13,836 nucleotides of DNA, taken from Nocardioidaceae bacterium. Lineage in GTDB: Bacteria; Actinomycetota; Actinomycetes; Propionibacteriales; Nocardioidaceae. The notes below the pieces were generated by a model. That model searched no databases. It was not told the DNA's origin and saw nothing but the letters and a program-made list of their open reading frames with translations. The DNA lies in assembly GCA_025966335.1 (NCBI GenBank), contig JAICRS010000054.1:1-13836 (forward strand), written 5' to 3'. The translations under genes were made by a program, and so were the position numbers. Positions 6,885 to 13,484 of the stretch are shown piece after piece (position 1 is the stretch's first letter; each line of letters opens with the position of its first letter).

Positions 6885-7196
6885 TCACTCGAAGGGGCAG
6901 TCCATCCCGCGGAGCTGCCCGGCATTGAAGTCGAACTCCTGGATCAGCTGACCGAGAGAACGCCCGCGAGCCGGGTTGTCGGGGTCATTCGGGTTGTTCA
7001 CCCACGGACCCGGGGACTGCGACGGAATGACACCGTGACCGCTGGGGCGTTCATTGGTGGCATTGCCGTACAGCTGGTCGATGCAGCCACCGACCCCCTG
7101 ACCGTGTTCACCGGGTGCGGCGGACACCGGTCCGGCCACTCCCATCGCCAGCACCGTTCCGACCGTGACGGCAATTATCGTGCAGATTCTGCGCAT
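6885..7196 (-). CDS. Small secreted protein of unknown function
   Basis: 103 residues from ATG at 7196. The frame extends upstream, but AGAGGGAG (7205-7212 on the complement) with an 8-base spacer marks this start, and only from here is a proper Sec signal peptide formed: RR at 2-3, hydrophobic core about 5-22, likely cleavage after VSA (24-26) or the next Ala. The mature chain of about 77 residues has exactly two cysteines, Cys38 and Cys100, which could form a disulfide. The middle is rich in Pro, Asn, Gly and Asp (SPGPWVNNPNDPDNPARGRSLG, 61-82) and the C-terminus ends DCPFE. I recognise no family. An inverted repeat (7228-7232 with 7244-7248) lies in its presumed 5' leader. Neighbours (GAF-ANTAR, sugar ABC permease) give no functional clue. 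Confidence 0.82.
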   Translation of the reverse strand: MRRICTIIAVTVGTVLAMGVAGPVSAAPGEHGQGVGGCIDQLYGNATNERPSGHGVIPSQSPGPWVNNPNDPDNPARGRSLGQLIQEFDFNAGQLRGMDCPFE

Positions 7197-7335
7197 AGGT
7201 ACTACTCCCTCTGGTGGATCGAAGCCTGCCGGGATTGACCCGACCGGCTCCGGATCGTCCGTTTCGTGGGACCCTACGTCGCGCGCGCCAATCGCCAACC
7301 ACCGTTTGCAACACGATTTCCTAACGACCTGCGCC

Positions 7336-8610
7336 TCATCCCCGGCCGCTGCTGGACCTCGCCCGCCTCGAGACCGAGTCGATCGATACCGCGAGCAGCA
7401 GCACCGCGCCGGTGACCATGTAGCGCACCGAGGAGTCCACGCCGACCACGTTCAGGCCGGTCTGGATCGACTGCAGGACGATGATGCCGAGGAGCGCGGC
7501 GTACGCCGACCCGCGGCCACCGAACAGGCTGGTCCCGCCGATGACGGCGGCGGCGATCGCCGTCAGGTTGGTGTCCGTGCCGCCGCTCGCCTGGGACACC
7601 GAGGTCAGCTGGCCGGCTGCAAGCAGGCCGCCGAGTGCCGCGAAGAACCCGGTCAGCGCGAACACCGAGAAGTAGACCCGGTTCACGTGGATGCCGCTCC
7701 TGCGTGCCGCCTCCTCGTTGCCGCCGACGGCGAACACGTGCCGTCCCCACATGGTCTTGCGCAGCAGCAGGTCCATCACCACCACGAGTGCCACGAACAG
7801 CAGGGGCAGGTAGCCGAGACCGCGGTCGATGTTGAGGTAGTAGGTCAGGTAGAGCAGGCCCACCGCGAGCAGCACGGTGCGGATCACGATGCCGGTCATG
7901 GACGGCGTGGACAGCTGGGCGGCGGCGCGGCGGCGGGCCCCCCAGAACAGCGCGCCGCCGTACGCCAGCGCGACGAGCACCACGATCACGTACGACGCGA
8001 TGCCGGTGACGAACGAGGATCGGGTGAACTCGACGAGGCTCGAGTCCGGAGGCAGGTTGACCGTGCCGTTCTTGCCGAGCACGAATAGCTGGAGACCCAG
8101 GAAACCGAGCAGGCCGGCGAGGGTCATCACGAAGCTCGGGACACCGATCTTCGTGTAGAGCAAGGCGTAGAAGGCTCCGATCGCCAAGCCGGTGGCCGCG
8201 CCGGCGAGCAGGGCCAGCCACAGCGAGTAGTCGTGGTAGACGACGAGCACCGCCATCACCGAAGCCGCCAGCCCGCTGACGGAGCCGACCGAGAGGTCGA
8301 TCTCGCCGAGCAGCAGGATCAGTACGACGCCGATGGCGATGATCCCGATCGGCGCGGCGAACAGCGAGATGTTCACCAGCGTGCGGGAGGAGAGGAACGT
8401 CTCCTCCTGGGAGTAGAACACCAGCGAGATGATGACCAGGCCGACGATGACCGGCAGGCTGCCGAGGTCTCCTCCGCGGATACGCCGGCCGAACGCGCGC
8501 ACCGCGTCCATCGGTGTCTGGTTGTGCACCAGCCGCTCGTCGGCCCGGTCGAGGACCGCGGTCGCCTCGGCGGGCTGGTCCACCGGGCGGGTCTGTTCAG
8601 TCTTGCTCAT
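7336..8610 (-). CDS. xylH: Sugar ABC transporter permease, XylH-like
   Basis: 424 residues from ATG at 8610, preceded by GGAGG in the end of the ATPase gene. The frame extends upstream to 8715, but that part overlaps the ATPase and lacks membrane-protein character. After a hydrophilic N-terminus (about 1-50) there are roughly ten or more transmembrane helices. Diagnostic segments of the ribose/xylose-type permease family are LLLGEIDLSVGS (99-110), the cytoplasmic coupling loop AVGGNEEAARRSGI (294-307), and AAVIGGTSLFGGRG (354-367). RbsC-type permeases are about 320 residues; this length fits XylH better. It forms the membrane channel of an importer with the ATPase (14-base overlap) and the XylF-like binding protein. 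D-xylose is the best guess because of that binding protein, but another monosaccharide is possible. Confidence 0.92.
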   Translation of the reverse strand: MSKTEQTRPVDQPAEATAVLDRADERLVHNQTPMDAVRAFGRRIRGGDLGSLPVIVGLVIISLVFYSQEETFLSSRTLVNISLFAAPIGIIAIGVVLILLLGEIDLSVGSVSGLAASVMAVLVVYHDYSLWLALLAGAATGLAIGAFYALLYTKIGVPSFVMTLAGLLGFLGLQLFVLGKNGTVNLPPDSSLVEFTRSSFVTGIASYVIVVLVALAYGGALFWGARRRAAAQLSTPSMTGIVIRTVLLAVGLLYLTYYLNIDRGLGYLPLLFVALVVVMDLLLRKTMWGRHVFAVGGNEEAARRSGIHVNRVYFSVFALTGFFAALGGLLAAGQLTSVSQASGGTDTNLTAIAAAVIGGTSLFGGRGSAYAALLGIIVLQSIQTGLNVVGVDSSVRYMVTGAVLLLAVSIDSVSRRARSSSGRG

Positions 8611-9433
8611 CGGTGCCTCCGGCGTTGAGGTCGATCTCACCACGGCGGGCACGCTCGGCGACGACGTTGTCCGAGGCACCGGTGATGGCGGCGACCAGGT
8701 CCTCGGTCGTGGCATCCGCGATGGCGAACTCGGCGGCGTTGCGGCCGAGGCGGAGTACGACGATCCGGTCCGCCACCGCTTGCACGTCGGCCATGTTGTG
8801 GCTGACCAGGATCACGCCGAGACCCGTCTCACGGAGCCGCTCGACCAGGTTCAGCACCTCTGCGGTCTGGGCGACGCCCAGGGCCGCGGTCGGCTCGTCG
8901 AGCATCACGATCTTCGGTGCACCGACCAGGCTGCGGGCGATCGCCACGGTCTGCCGCTGTCCTCCGGACAGGGCCGCGATGGGGATCCGGACCGACGGGA
9001 TCTTCGCGGAGAGCGTGCGCAGGAGCCGCCAGGACTCCTTCTCCATCGTGACCTCGTCCAGCCAGCCGGCCGAACCCCGCTCCTGACCGAGGAACAGGTT
9101 CGCGACCACGTCGAGGTTGTCGCACAGCGCCAGGTCCTGGAACACCGTGGAGATGCCCAGCGCCTGCGCCTCGCTCGGACCGCCGACATGGACCTCGCGA
9201 CCGCTGAACGTGATCGACCCGGCGTCCGGCTGGTAGACCCCGGAGATGATCTTCACCAGCGTGGACTTGCCGGCGCCGTTGTCGCCGACGAGCGCGACGA
9301 CCTCACCGGCGGACACGTCGAGATGGACGTCGGTCAGTGCCTGCACGGCACCGAACCGCTTCCCGATCCCTCGCAGTGACAGCACGGGCTGACCGGTCCG
9401 GGCGGCCGCGCGCTCAGGTGTCGTCGCCGTCAT
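8597..9433 (-). CDS. Sugar ABC transporter ATP-binding protein, single nucleotide-binding domain
   Basis: 278 residues from ATG at 9433 with a GGAGGAGG ribosome-binding site. All ABC ATPase motifs are intact: Walker A GDNGAGKST (50-58), Q-loop Gln99, signature LSGGQ (155-159), Walker B IVMLDE (175-180) and H-loop His212 (VSHN). It energises import through the adjacent permease, probably as a homodimer. E. coli XylG and RbsA are tandem fusions of about 500 residues; this is a single-domain form like FrcA, with no trace of a second half. The last 14 bases overlap the permease gene. Upstream, 81 bases separate it from the binding-protein gene, and that gap contains a strong hairpin. Confidence 0.95.
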   Translation of the reverse strand: MTATTPERAAARTGQPVLSLRGIGKRFGAVQALTDVHLDVSAGEVVALVGDNGAGKSTLVKIISGVYQPDAGSITFSGREVHVGGPSEAQALGISTVFQDLALCDNLDVVANLFLGQERGSAGWLDEVTMEKESWRLLRTLSAKIPSVRIPIAALSGGQRQTVAIARSLVGAPKIVMLDEPTAALGVAQTAEVLNLVERLRETGLGVILVSHNMADVQAVADRIVVLRLGRNAAEFAIADATTEDLVAAITGASDNVVAERARRGEIDLNAGGTDEQD

Positions 9434-9469
9434 GGCGCCTCCTCCGAGTCTGTGCTCTGTCGATCGTGG

Positions 9470-9505
9470 CAGGAGGCGGCCTGCGTGTCAGCGGGCCGCC
9501 CCCTG
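9470..9505 (-). promoter_or_regulatory. Intra-operon stem-loop after the binding-protein gene
   Basis: CAGG-a-GGCGGCC (9470-9481) is complementary to GGCCGCC-c-CCTG (9494-9505): a 7-bp GC stem, one mismatch and 4 more pairs, with a 12-base loop. It begins 9 bases after the XylF-like stop on the minus strand. No T-tract follows, so it looks like a 3'-end stabiliser or partial attenuator rather than a full terminator. Such elements give more binding protein than ATPase and permease in sugar ABC operons. Confidence 0.6.
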
Positions 9506-9514
9506 TTCGGACGA

Positions 9515-10588
9515 TCAGGCGAGGCCTGCCGCCTGGCATGCGTCGGCGTACGCACCGGCGCAGATCTCCTCGACCGTGTAGAACTCGTCGGCGACGACCG
9601 TGTCCCCGACGTTGTCCTGGGTCACGATGATCGGGTCGAAGATGAAGGAGTCGACGCCCTCGAAGTCGGTGGTGCCGGTGATCTCCTCGCCGTTGGCGAT
9701 GTCGACGGCGACCTCGGCCGCCTTCTCCGCCTCGACCTTGATCGGCTTGTAGATCGTCATGTACTGCTCGCCCGCGACGATCCGCTGGATCGCGGCCAGC
9801 TCGGCGTCCTGGCCGGTGATCGGGGGCAGCGCGTCCCTCGCCATCCCCGCTCCGGTCAGCGCGGCCACGACACCGCCGGCCTGGCCGTCGTTGGCGGCGT
9901 AGACGCCGTTGATCTCCGACGGCTGGAACTTCCCGAGCTGGTCGGTGGTCCACTGCTGCGCGTTCTCCGGGCTCCAGTCGGGGTTGTCGTACTCCGCGAG
10001 GATCTCGACATCGCTGGAGTCGAGCACGCTGTGCGCACCCTCCTTGAACTGCCCGGCGTTCGGGTCGGTCGGCGCGCCGTTGAGCATCAGGATGCTGCCG
10101 CTGCCGCCGACCGCCTCGACCAGCGCCTCGGCCTGCAGCTTGCCGACCTGCGCGTTGTCGAAGGACATGTAGTAGTCCGACCCGGCGATGAACCGGTCGT
10201 AGGCGATGACCGGGATGTCGGCGTCCTGGGAGGAGGTGACCAGACCCGCGGCCGCCTCACCGTCGACCGGGTCGAGCACCATCACGTCGACCTGCTCAGT
10301 GATTGCTGTCTCCACCTGCTGCTGCTGCTTGGCCGGGTCCTGGTCGGCGTTGAAGTAGACGACCTCGCAGTCGTCGCACAGCTCGGCGACCTTCTGCTCG
10401 AAGAGCGGACGGTCGAACGCCTCGTAGCGGGTGGTCTTGGACTCCGGCAGCAGCAGCGCGATCTTCTTCGCGCCGTCGCCGTCGGCTGAGTCGGTTTGGG
10501 CGTCGTTGGCGCCACAGGCAGCCAGGCTGCCGGCGCCGACGACGATCACGGCAGCCGTTGCCACCGCTCGACGGATGGATAGTGCCAC
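9515..10588 (-). CDS. xylF: XylF-like sugar-binding lipoprotein of an ABC importer
   Basis: 357 residues from GTG at 10588, with GAGGAGGAA 5 bases upstream. A lipoprotein signal ends in the lipobox SLAAC (Cys25), so it is anchored to the outer face of the membrane. The rest is a two-lobed periplasmic-binding fold of the ribose/xylose type: KKIALLLPESKTTRYEAFDRPLFE (41-64), VDVMVLDPVDG (100-110), IPVIAYDRFI (125-134) and YYMSFDNAQVGKLQA (139-153). The YDR and SFDN segments and the late MTIYKP motif match XylF more than RbsB or galactose-binding proteins. It captures a sugar, probably D-xylose or a similar aldose, and delivers it to the downstream permease. First gene of the operon; its promoter overlaps a ROK-type operator. 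No xylose isomerase or kinase gene is nearby, so the substrate stays inferred. Confidence 0.93.
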   Translation of the reverse strand: MALSIRRAVATAAVIVVGAGSLAACGANDAQTDSADGDGAKKIALLLPESKTTRYEAFDRPLFEQKVAELCDDCEVVYFNADQDPAKQQQQVETAITEQVDVMVLDPVDGEAAAGLVTSSQDADIPVIAYDRFIAGSDYYMSFDNAQVGKLQAEALVEAVGGSGSILMLNGAPTDPNAGQFKEGAHSVLDSSDVEILAEYDNPDWSPENAQQWTTDQLGKFQPSEINGVYAANDGQAGGVVAALTGAGMARDALPPITGQDAELAAIQRIVAGEQYMTIYKPIKVEAEKAAEVAVDIANGEEITGTTDFEGVDSFIFDPIIVTQDNVGDTVVADEFYTVEEICAGAYADACQAAGLA

Positions 10589-10644
10589 GGGTTCCTCCTC
10601 AAGGTCCGGGTCGCGAGAGCCCGCGATAGAGCTGTTGCGAAACG

Positions 10645-10673
10645 AGTGTGCTGGCTCACTCCGTTGTCGTCAA
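10645..10673 (-). promoter_or_regulatory. Promoter of the sugar ABC operon
   Basis: On the minus strand, -35 TTGACG (10673-10668) is followed by an exact 17-base spacer and a weak -10 CACACT (10650-10645). The -35 box lies inside the repeat GTCTTGACG and the palindrome TCAAG-a-CTTGA (10670-10680), so a repressor bound there would block RNA polymerase. About 56 bases separate the -10 box from the GTG start. Confidence 0.5.
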
Positions 10674-10734
10674 GACTTGAACGCGAAGCAGCGTCAAAGT
10701 GTTACTGCGCTCGTCTTGTCGACACGTCTTGACG
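10668..10734. repeat. Cluster of GTCTTGAC-type repeats, probable ROK repressor operators
   Basis: The 9-mer GTCTTGACG occurs on the plus strand at 10726-10734 and on the minus strand at 10676-10668, forming a long-range inverted repeat. A one-base variant, CGTCTTGTC, lies at 10712-10720, 13 bases upstream of CGTCTTGAC (10725-10733) in the same direction. The left copy is centred in the perfect palindrome TCAAG-a-CTTGA (10670-10680). A weaker relative, GCGTCAAAG, is at 10691-10699. The cluster sits between the divergent importer and ROK genes, the classic place for an autoregulating sugar repressor. Confidence 0.6.
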
Positions 10735-10757
10735 GTTTCAGCGATCTGCGTCACAGT
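10729..10757 (+). promoter_or_regulatory. Promoter of the ROK repressor gene
   Basis: -35 TTGACG (10729-10734), a 17-base spacer and a weak -10 CACAGT (10752-10757) mirror the importer promoter almost exactly. Transcription would begin around 10764, which is the A of the ROK start codon, so the message may be leaderless. There is no Shine-Dalgarno before that ATG, which supports this reading. Confidence 0.45.
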
Positions 10758-10763
10758 TCAGCC

Positions 10764-11966
10764 ATGCCAGCCGAGCGCCCGGACGCGAGTGCGGCGCCAC
10801 CGGCGCCGGGATCAACGTCGTCGCTGCGTTCGGCCAACCAGCGCAGGGTGATCCAGGAGCTCCAGCGGCAGCGCACCGAGACGCCGGTGACCCAGGCGGA
10901 CATCGCGCGGGCCACCCAGCTCGCCCCGGCCACGGTGTCGAACATCGTTCGAGAGCTGCTCACTGCCGGCATGGTCGAGACCACGGTGGGCAGCGGTCGC
11001 CGGGGCACCGCGGTGCGCATCGCGCGCGGAGCCGGACTGGTCGCGGGTGTGGACTTCGGACACCGGCATGTGCGTGTTGCGGTCGGTGACCTGGCGGGAC
11101 AGATCCTCAGCGTCGAGCGCGAGGAGATCGCACAGGACCACGTCTACACCGACGGCCTCGACCGGGCGGTCACCTTGCTCCACCGGCTGCTCGAGGACCT
11201 GGCCGCCGACCCCTTCGACGTACTCAACATCGGCCTGGGCCTGCCCGCCCCGATCACCGAGGACGACCTGGTGATGTCCTCCGCGATCCTTCCCGGCTGG
11301 GTCGGCGTCAACGCCCGGGCCGAGGCAGCGGAGCGGCTCGGCCGTCCGGTGCACATCGACAACGACGCGAACCTCGGCGCGCTGGCGGAGCATCGGCGTG
11401 GTGCCGGTCAGGGCCACCCGAACCTGGTCTTCGTCAAGGTCTCCTCCGGCGTCGGCGCCGGTCTGATCATCGGTGGCGAGGTGTTCCGCGGCTCCAACGG
11501 GACGGCCGGCGAGATCGGCCACCTCACCATCGACGAGCAGGGGCCGTTCTGCCGCTGCGGCAGCCGGGGTTGTCTGGAGACCTACGCGTCGGTGGGGATG
11601 GCCCAGGAGGTCCTCGCCGGACAGCTGCCCGGGGCGTCGATGGAGGAGATCGTGGACGCGGCGCAGAACGGCAACGTCTCGGCACTCAGAATGTTCGAGG
11701 ATGCCGGGCTGCACCTCGGCTGGGGCGTCGCGATGCTGGCCAACCTGATCAACCCGAGCGCCGTCGTCGTCGGTGGGGACATGGCCCGGGCCGGGGACCT
11801 GCTCCTCGACCCGGTGCGCATCGGACTGCGGCGGCACGCGCTCGCCTCCGTCTCCGCCACCACGGTGGTCACGCCCGCGCAGCTCGGCGCACGCGCGTCG
11901 GTGATCGGGGCGCTGCTGCTGGCACTGGACCGCACCGAGCTGGTGCCGGTCCACGGCGGCAGCTAG
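10764..11966 (+). CDS. ROK-family transcriptional repressor (XylR/NagC type)
   Basis: 400 residues from ATG at 10764; the frame is open far upstream but runs through the divergent promoter region and part of the binding-protein gene. An N-terminal winged helix-turn-helix (about 20-85; TQADIARATQLAPATVSNIVRELLTAGMV) precedes a ROK sugar-binding domain (about 92-395). The zinc motif is complete: His253 with Cys263, Cys265 and Cys270 in CRCGSRGCLE. IDNDAN (198-203) holds the catalytic-type Asp201, but the phosphate-binding loop reads DFGHRH rather than DxGGT, so it is probably a sugar sensor, not a kinase. Divergence from a XylF-like importer argues that it represses that operon and itself through the repeats between them, with the imported sugar as inducer (inference). 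Its TAG stop is shared with the convergent secreted-enzyme gene. Confidence 0.94.
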   Translation: MPAERPDASAAPPAPGSTSSLRSANQRRVIQELQRQRTETPVTQADIARATQLAPATVSNIVRELLTAGMVETTVGSGRRGTAVRIARGAGLVAGVDFGHRHVRVAVGDLAGQILSVEREEIAQDHVYTDGLDRAVTLLHRLLEDLAADPFDVLNIGLGLPAPITEDDLVMSSAILPGWVGVNARAEAAERLGRPVHIDNDANLGALAEHRRGAGQGHPNLVFVKVSSGVGAGLIIGGEVFRGSNGTAGEIGHLTIDEQGPFCRCGSRGCLETYASVGMAQEVLAGQLPGASMEEIVDAAQNGNVSALRMFEDAGLHLGWGVAMLANLINPSAVVVGGDMARAGDLLLDPVRIGLRRHALASVSATTVVTPAQLGARASVIGALLLALDRTELVPVHGGS

Positions 11967-13237
11967 GTCCGGTGGTGCCGCACTCCGGGCACGCGTACGT
12001 CGACCCACACCAGCCGGTGGTCACTGGACGGGACGAACGGGAAGTCGCCGGTGAGCCGGAACAGCGGGTCGTCCTGGGTCGGCCAGAACACTGCGCTGTC
12101 GGTGATCCGGAGGTTCTTGCTCGGCAGCACGTAGTCGGCTCGTAGATTTCCCGGCGCGCTGTCGGCGAAGTCGGCGGTGTCGAACCGGGGGTCGCTGCGG
12201 TGCTCGAGGTTCGCGCCGCCCTGCAACCGGCTCGCCTCGACGGCGCCGAGGCTGTCCGGGGTGTGCTTCGCGTTCACCCGCGGGTGCTCGATCAGCTGCT
12301 GGATCGACCCGGGGATGCTGTCCCCGTCGAGCGGGTCGGAGTTCTGGTCGCCGGCGATCACGAACAGCGCGCCAGGTCGGAGTCCACCGCGGTCACCCGC
12401 GTCGTCATAGATGTACGACGAGCGCCGTCCGGGGCGGATGTAGTCGGCCCAGAACCGGATCTCGTCGAAGTTCCGCCGCCCGTTGCGGTCCTCCACACCG
12501 TCGAAGACCGGCGGGGTCGGGTGGGAGACCAGGAAGTGCACGGTCTTCTTCCCGATCCGGACCGGGACGTCCCAGTGCGACTTGCTGGAGAGCCGGACGC
12601 GCTCGAGCTCCTCGTCGCTGAACCAGTCTGCCGGTTCCGGTGTGGCCGGATCATCCGGGAGGAGCGCGCCGGGCATGTCCTTCCAGAGGAACTTCTGGAA
12701 CGTCCGCACCTGCTCCTCGAGGATCGGATAGCGCGAGTAGACGACCATGCCGAACTGACCCGGAAAGAAGCCGAACCCGAACGCGTCGTCCGGCCCTCCG
12801 ATCGTCCCGTCGTTGTTGAGGTCGAGACCGCTGGGGATCCCCGTGTTGGAGGGGGCAACGAACGAGTACGGGTACTCGATCGGCTCGGCGCCGTTCTGCC
12901 CCATCTCCAGATAGTTGTCGCGGAACAGGTCCACGGCAACGTTGTCCTCGACGAAGTCGAACTCGTTGATCAGCAGCACGTCCGGACGGGTGCGCTGGAT
13001 GATCTCGGCGACAGCCTGCGCCTGGGTGTCCTCGCCGGTGGAGAGGTCTGCGACCAGCTCTCCGGCGGCCTCGCGGTTCAGCGACGCGTTGAAGGTCGCG
13101 AACCGCACGGTGCCCCGGTCCGCGGACGGGCCACGATCCTTCTCAGGACCGGCGGATGCGGGTGAGGTGAAGACCGCGACACTCAACGCCAGCGCGGCGG
13201 TCAGGGCGAGTGGGAGAAGTCGACGGGACCGAGCCAT
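11963..13237 (-). CDS. Secreted endonuclease/exonuclease/phosphatase-family protein
   Basis: 424 residues from ATG at 13237, chosen because GGAGG lies 7 bases upstream and a clear signal peptide follows (MARSRRLL, hydrophobic core, cleavage near ASA at 27-29); the open frame 69 bases further upstream adds only hydrophilic residues. The EEP (DNase I-like) fold is shown by FATFNASLN (Asn50), INEFDF (Glu92), GDQNSDP (296-302), LRADYVLPS (365-373) and the catalytic SSDH (404-407). The metal-dependent catalytic set looks complete, so it should hydrolyse a phosphodiester or phosphomonoester outside the cell; nucleic acid, phospholipid or inositol phosphate cannot be distinguished. An unusual insert, DLNNDGTIGGPDD (139-151), matches a calcium-binding EF-hand or dockerin loop. 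It closely resembles a family seen in Streptomyces (recalled, not searched). It ends in a 4-base overlap with the ROK gene. Confidence 0.92.
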   Translation of the reverse strand: MARSRRLLPLALTAALALSVAVFTSPASAGPEKDRGPSADRGTVRFATFNASLNREAAGELVADLSTGEDTQAQAVAEIIQRTRPDVLLINEFDFVEDNVAVDLFRDNYLEMGQNGAEPIEYPYSFVAPSNTGIPSGLDLNNDGTIGGPDDAFGFGFFPGQFGMVVYSRYPILEEQVRTFQKFLWKDMPGALLPDDPATPEPADWFSDEELERVRLSSKSHWDVPVRIGKKTVHFLVSHPTPPVFDGVEDRNGRRNFDEIRFWADYIRPGRRSSYIYDDAGDRGGLRPGALFVIAGDQNSDPLDGDSIPGSIQQLIEHPRVNAKHTPDSLGAVEASRLQGGANLEHRSDPRFDTADFADSAPGNLRADYVLPSKNLRITDSAVFWPTQDDPLFRLTGDFPFVPSSDHRLVWVDVRVPGVRHHRT

Positions 13238-13484
13238 GGTGCGCCTCCGAGACGGCTGGTGGGGCTGGTGCGGCTCAGAGTAGCGAGTGCGGACGCGGTT
13301 GAACATGGCGCCGAGTCAGCTACTGGCCGCCGGACAGACGTGAGAAAAGGAGCCCGTAGGGCAATCCACCTGGCCACTCCGGGCTATCTTCGGTCCATTC
13401 GGAGCGCAGAGTCTTGCCTGCCAGGTGACGGCGAGCGCAGCCTTTCCGCAAAGGGGGGATCGCATTCTCGAAAGGACCAAAACA
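13238..13484. other. Divergent intergenic region with a small hairpin in the rightward leader
   Basis: 247 bases separate the secreted EEP enzyme and the small secreted protein. No gene is convincing here. CCTTT-ccgc-AAAGG (13441-13454) is a perfect 5-bp hairpin with a 4-base loop, followed by a G-run (13453-13458), about 30 bases before the rightward start codon. TATCTT at 13385-13390 is a possible -10 box without a good -35. I compared it by memory with c-di-GMP and c-di-AMP riboswitch consensus and found no real match. Confidence 0.3.

Noticed and set aside
8611..8715. N-terminal extension of the permease by 35 residues
   Set aside because: It lies inside the ATPase gene and is Pro/Ser/Thr-rich without helices; ATG 8610 has a GGAGG ribosome-binding site.
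9452..10489. 345-codon plus-strand open frame opposite the XylF-like gene
   Set aside because: Antisense shadow with repeated Leu, Val, Asp and Arg patterns; the minus-strand protein has a lipobox and XylF motifs.
10431..10763. N-terminal extension of the ROK frame by 111 codons
   Set aside because: It runs through the divergent promoter and repeats and into the binding-protein gene; the wHTH domain starts just after the ATG at 10764.
12200..13165. 321-codon plus-strand open frame opposite the EEP-family gene
   Set aside because: No domain or ribosome-binding site, shadow-type composition, and the minus-strand gene has a full catalytic set and signal peptide.
13371..13484. Possible cyclic-dinucleotide riboswitch before the small secreted gene
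   Set aside because: CGCAAAGG and the G-run looked suggestive, but the order of conserved segments for c-di-GMP-I or c-di-AMP aptamers, as I remember them, is not present.
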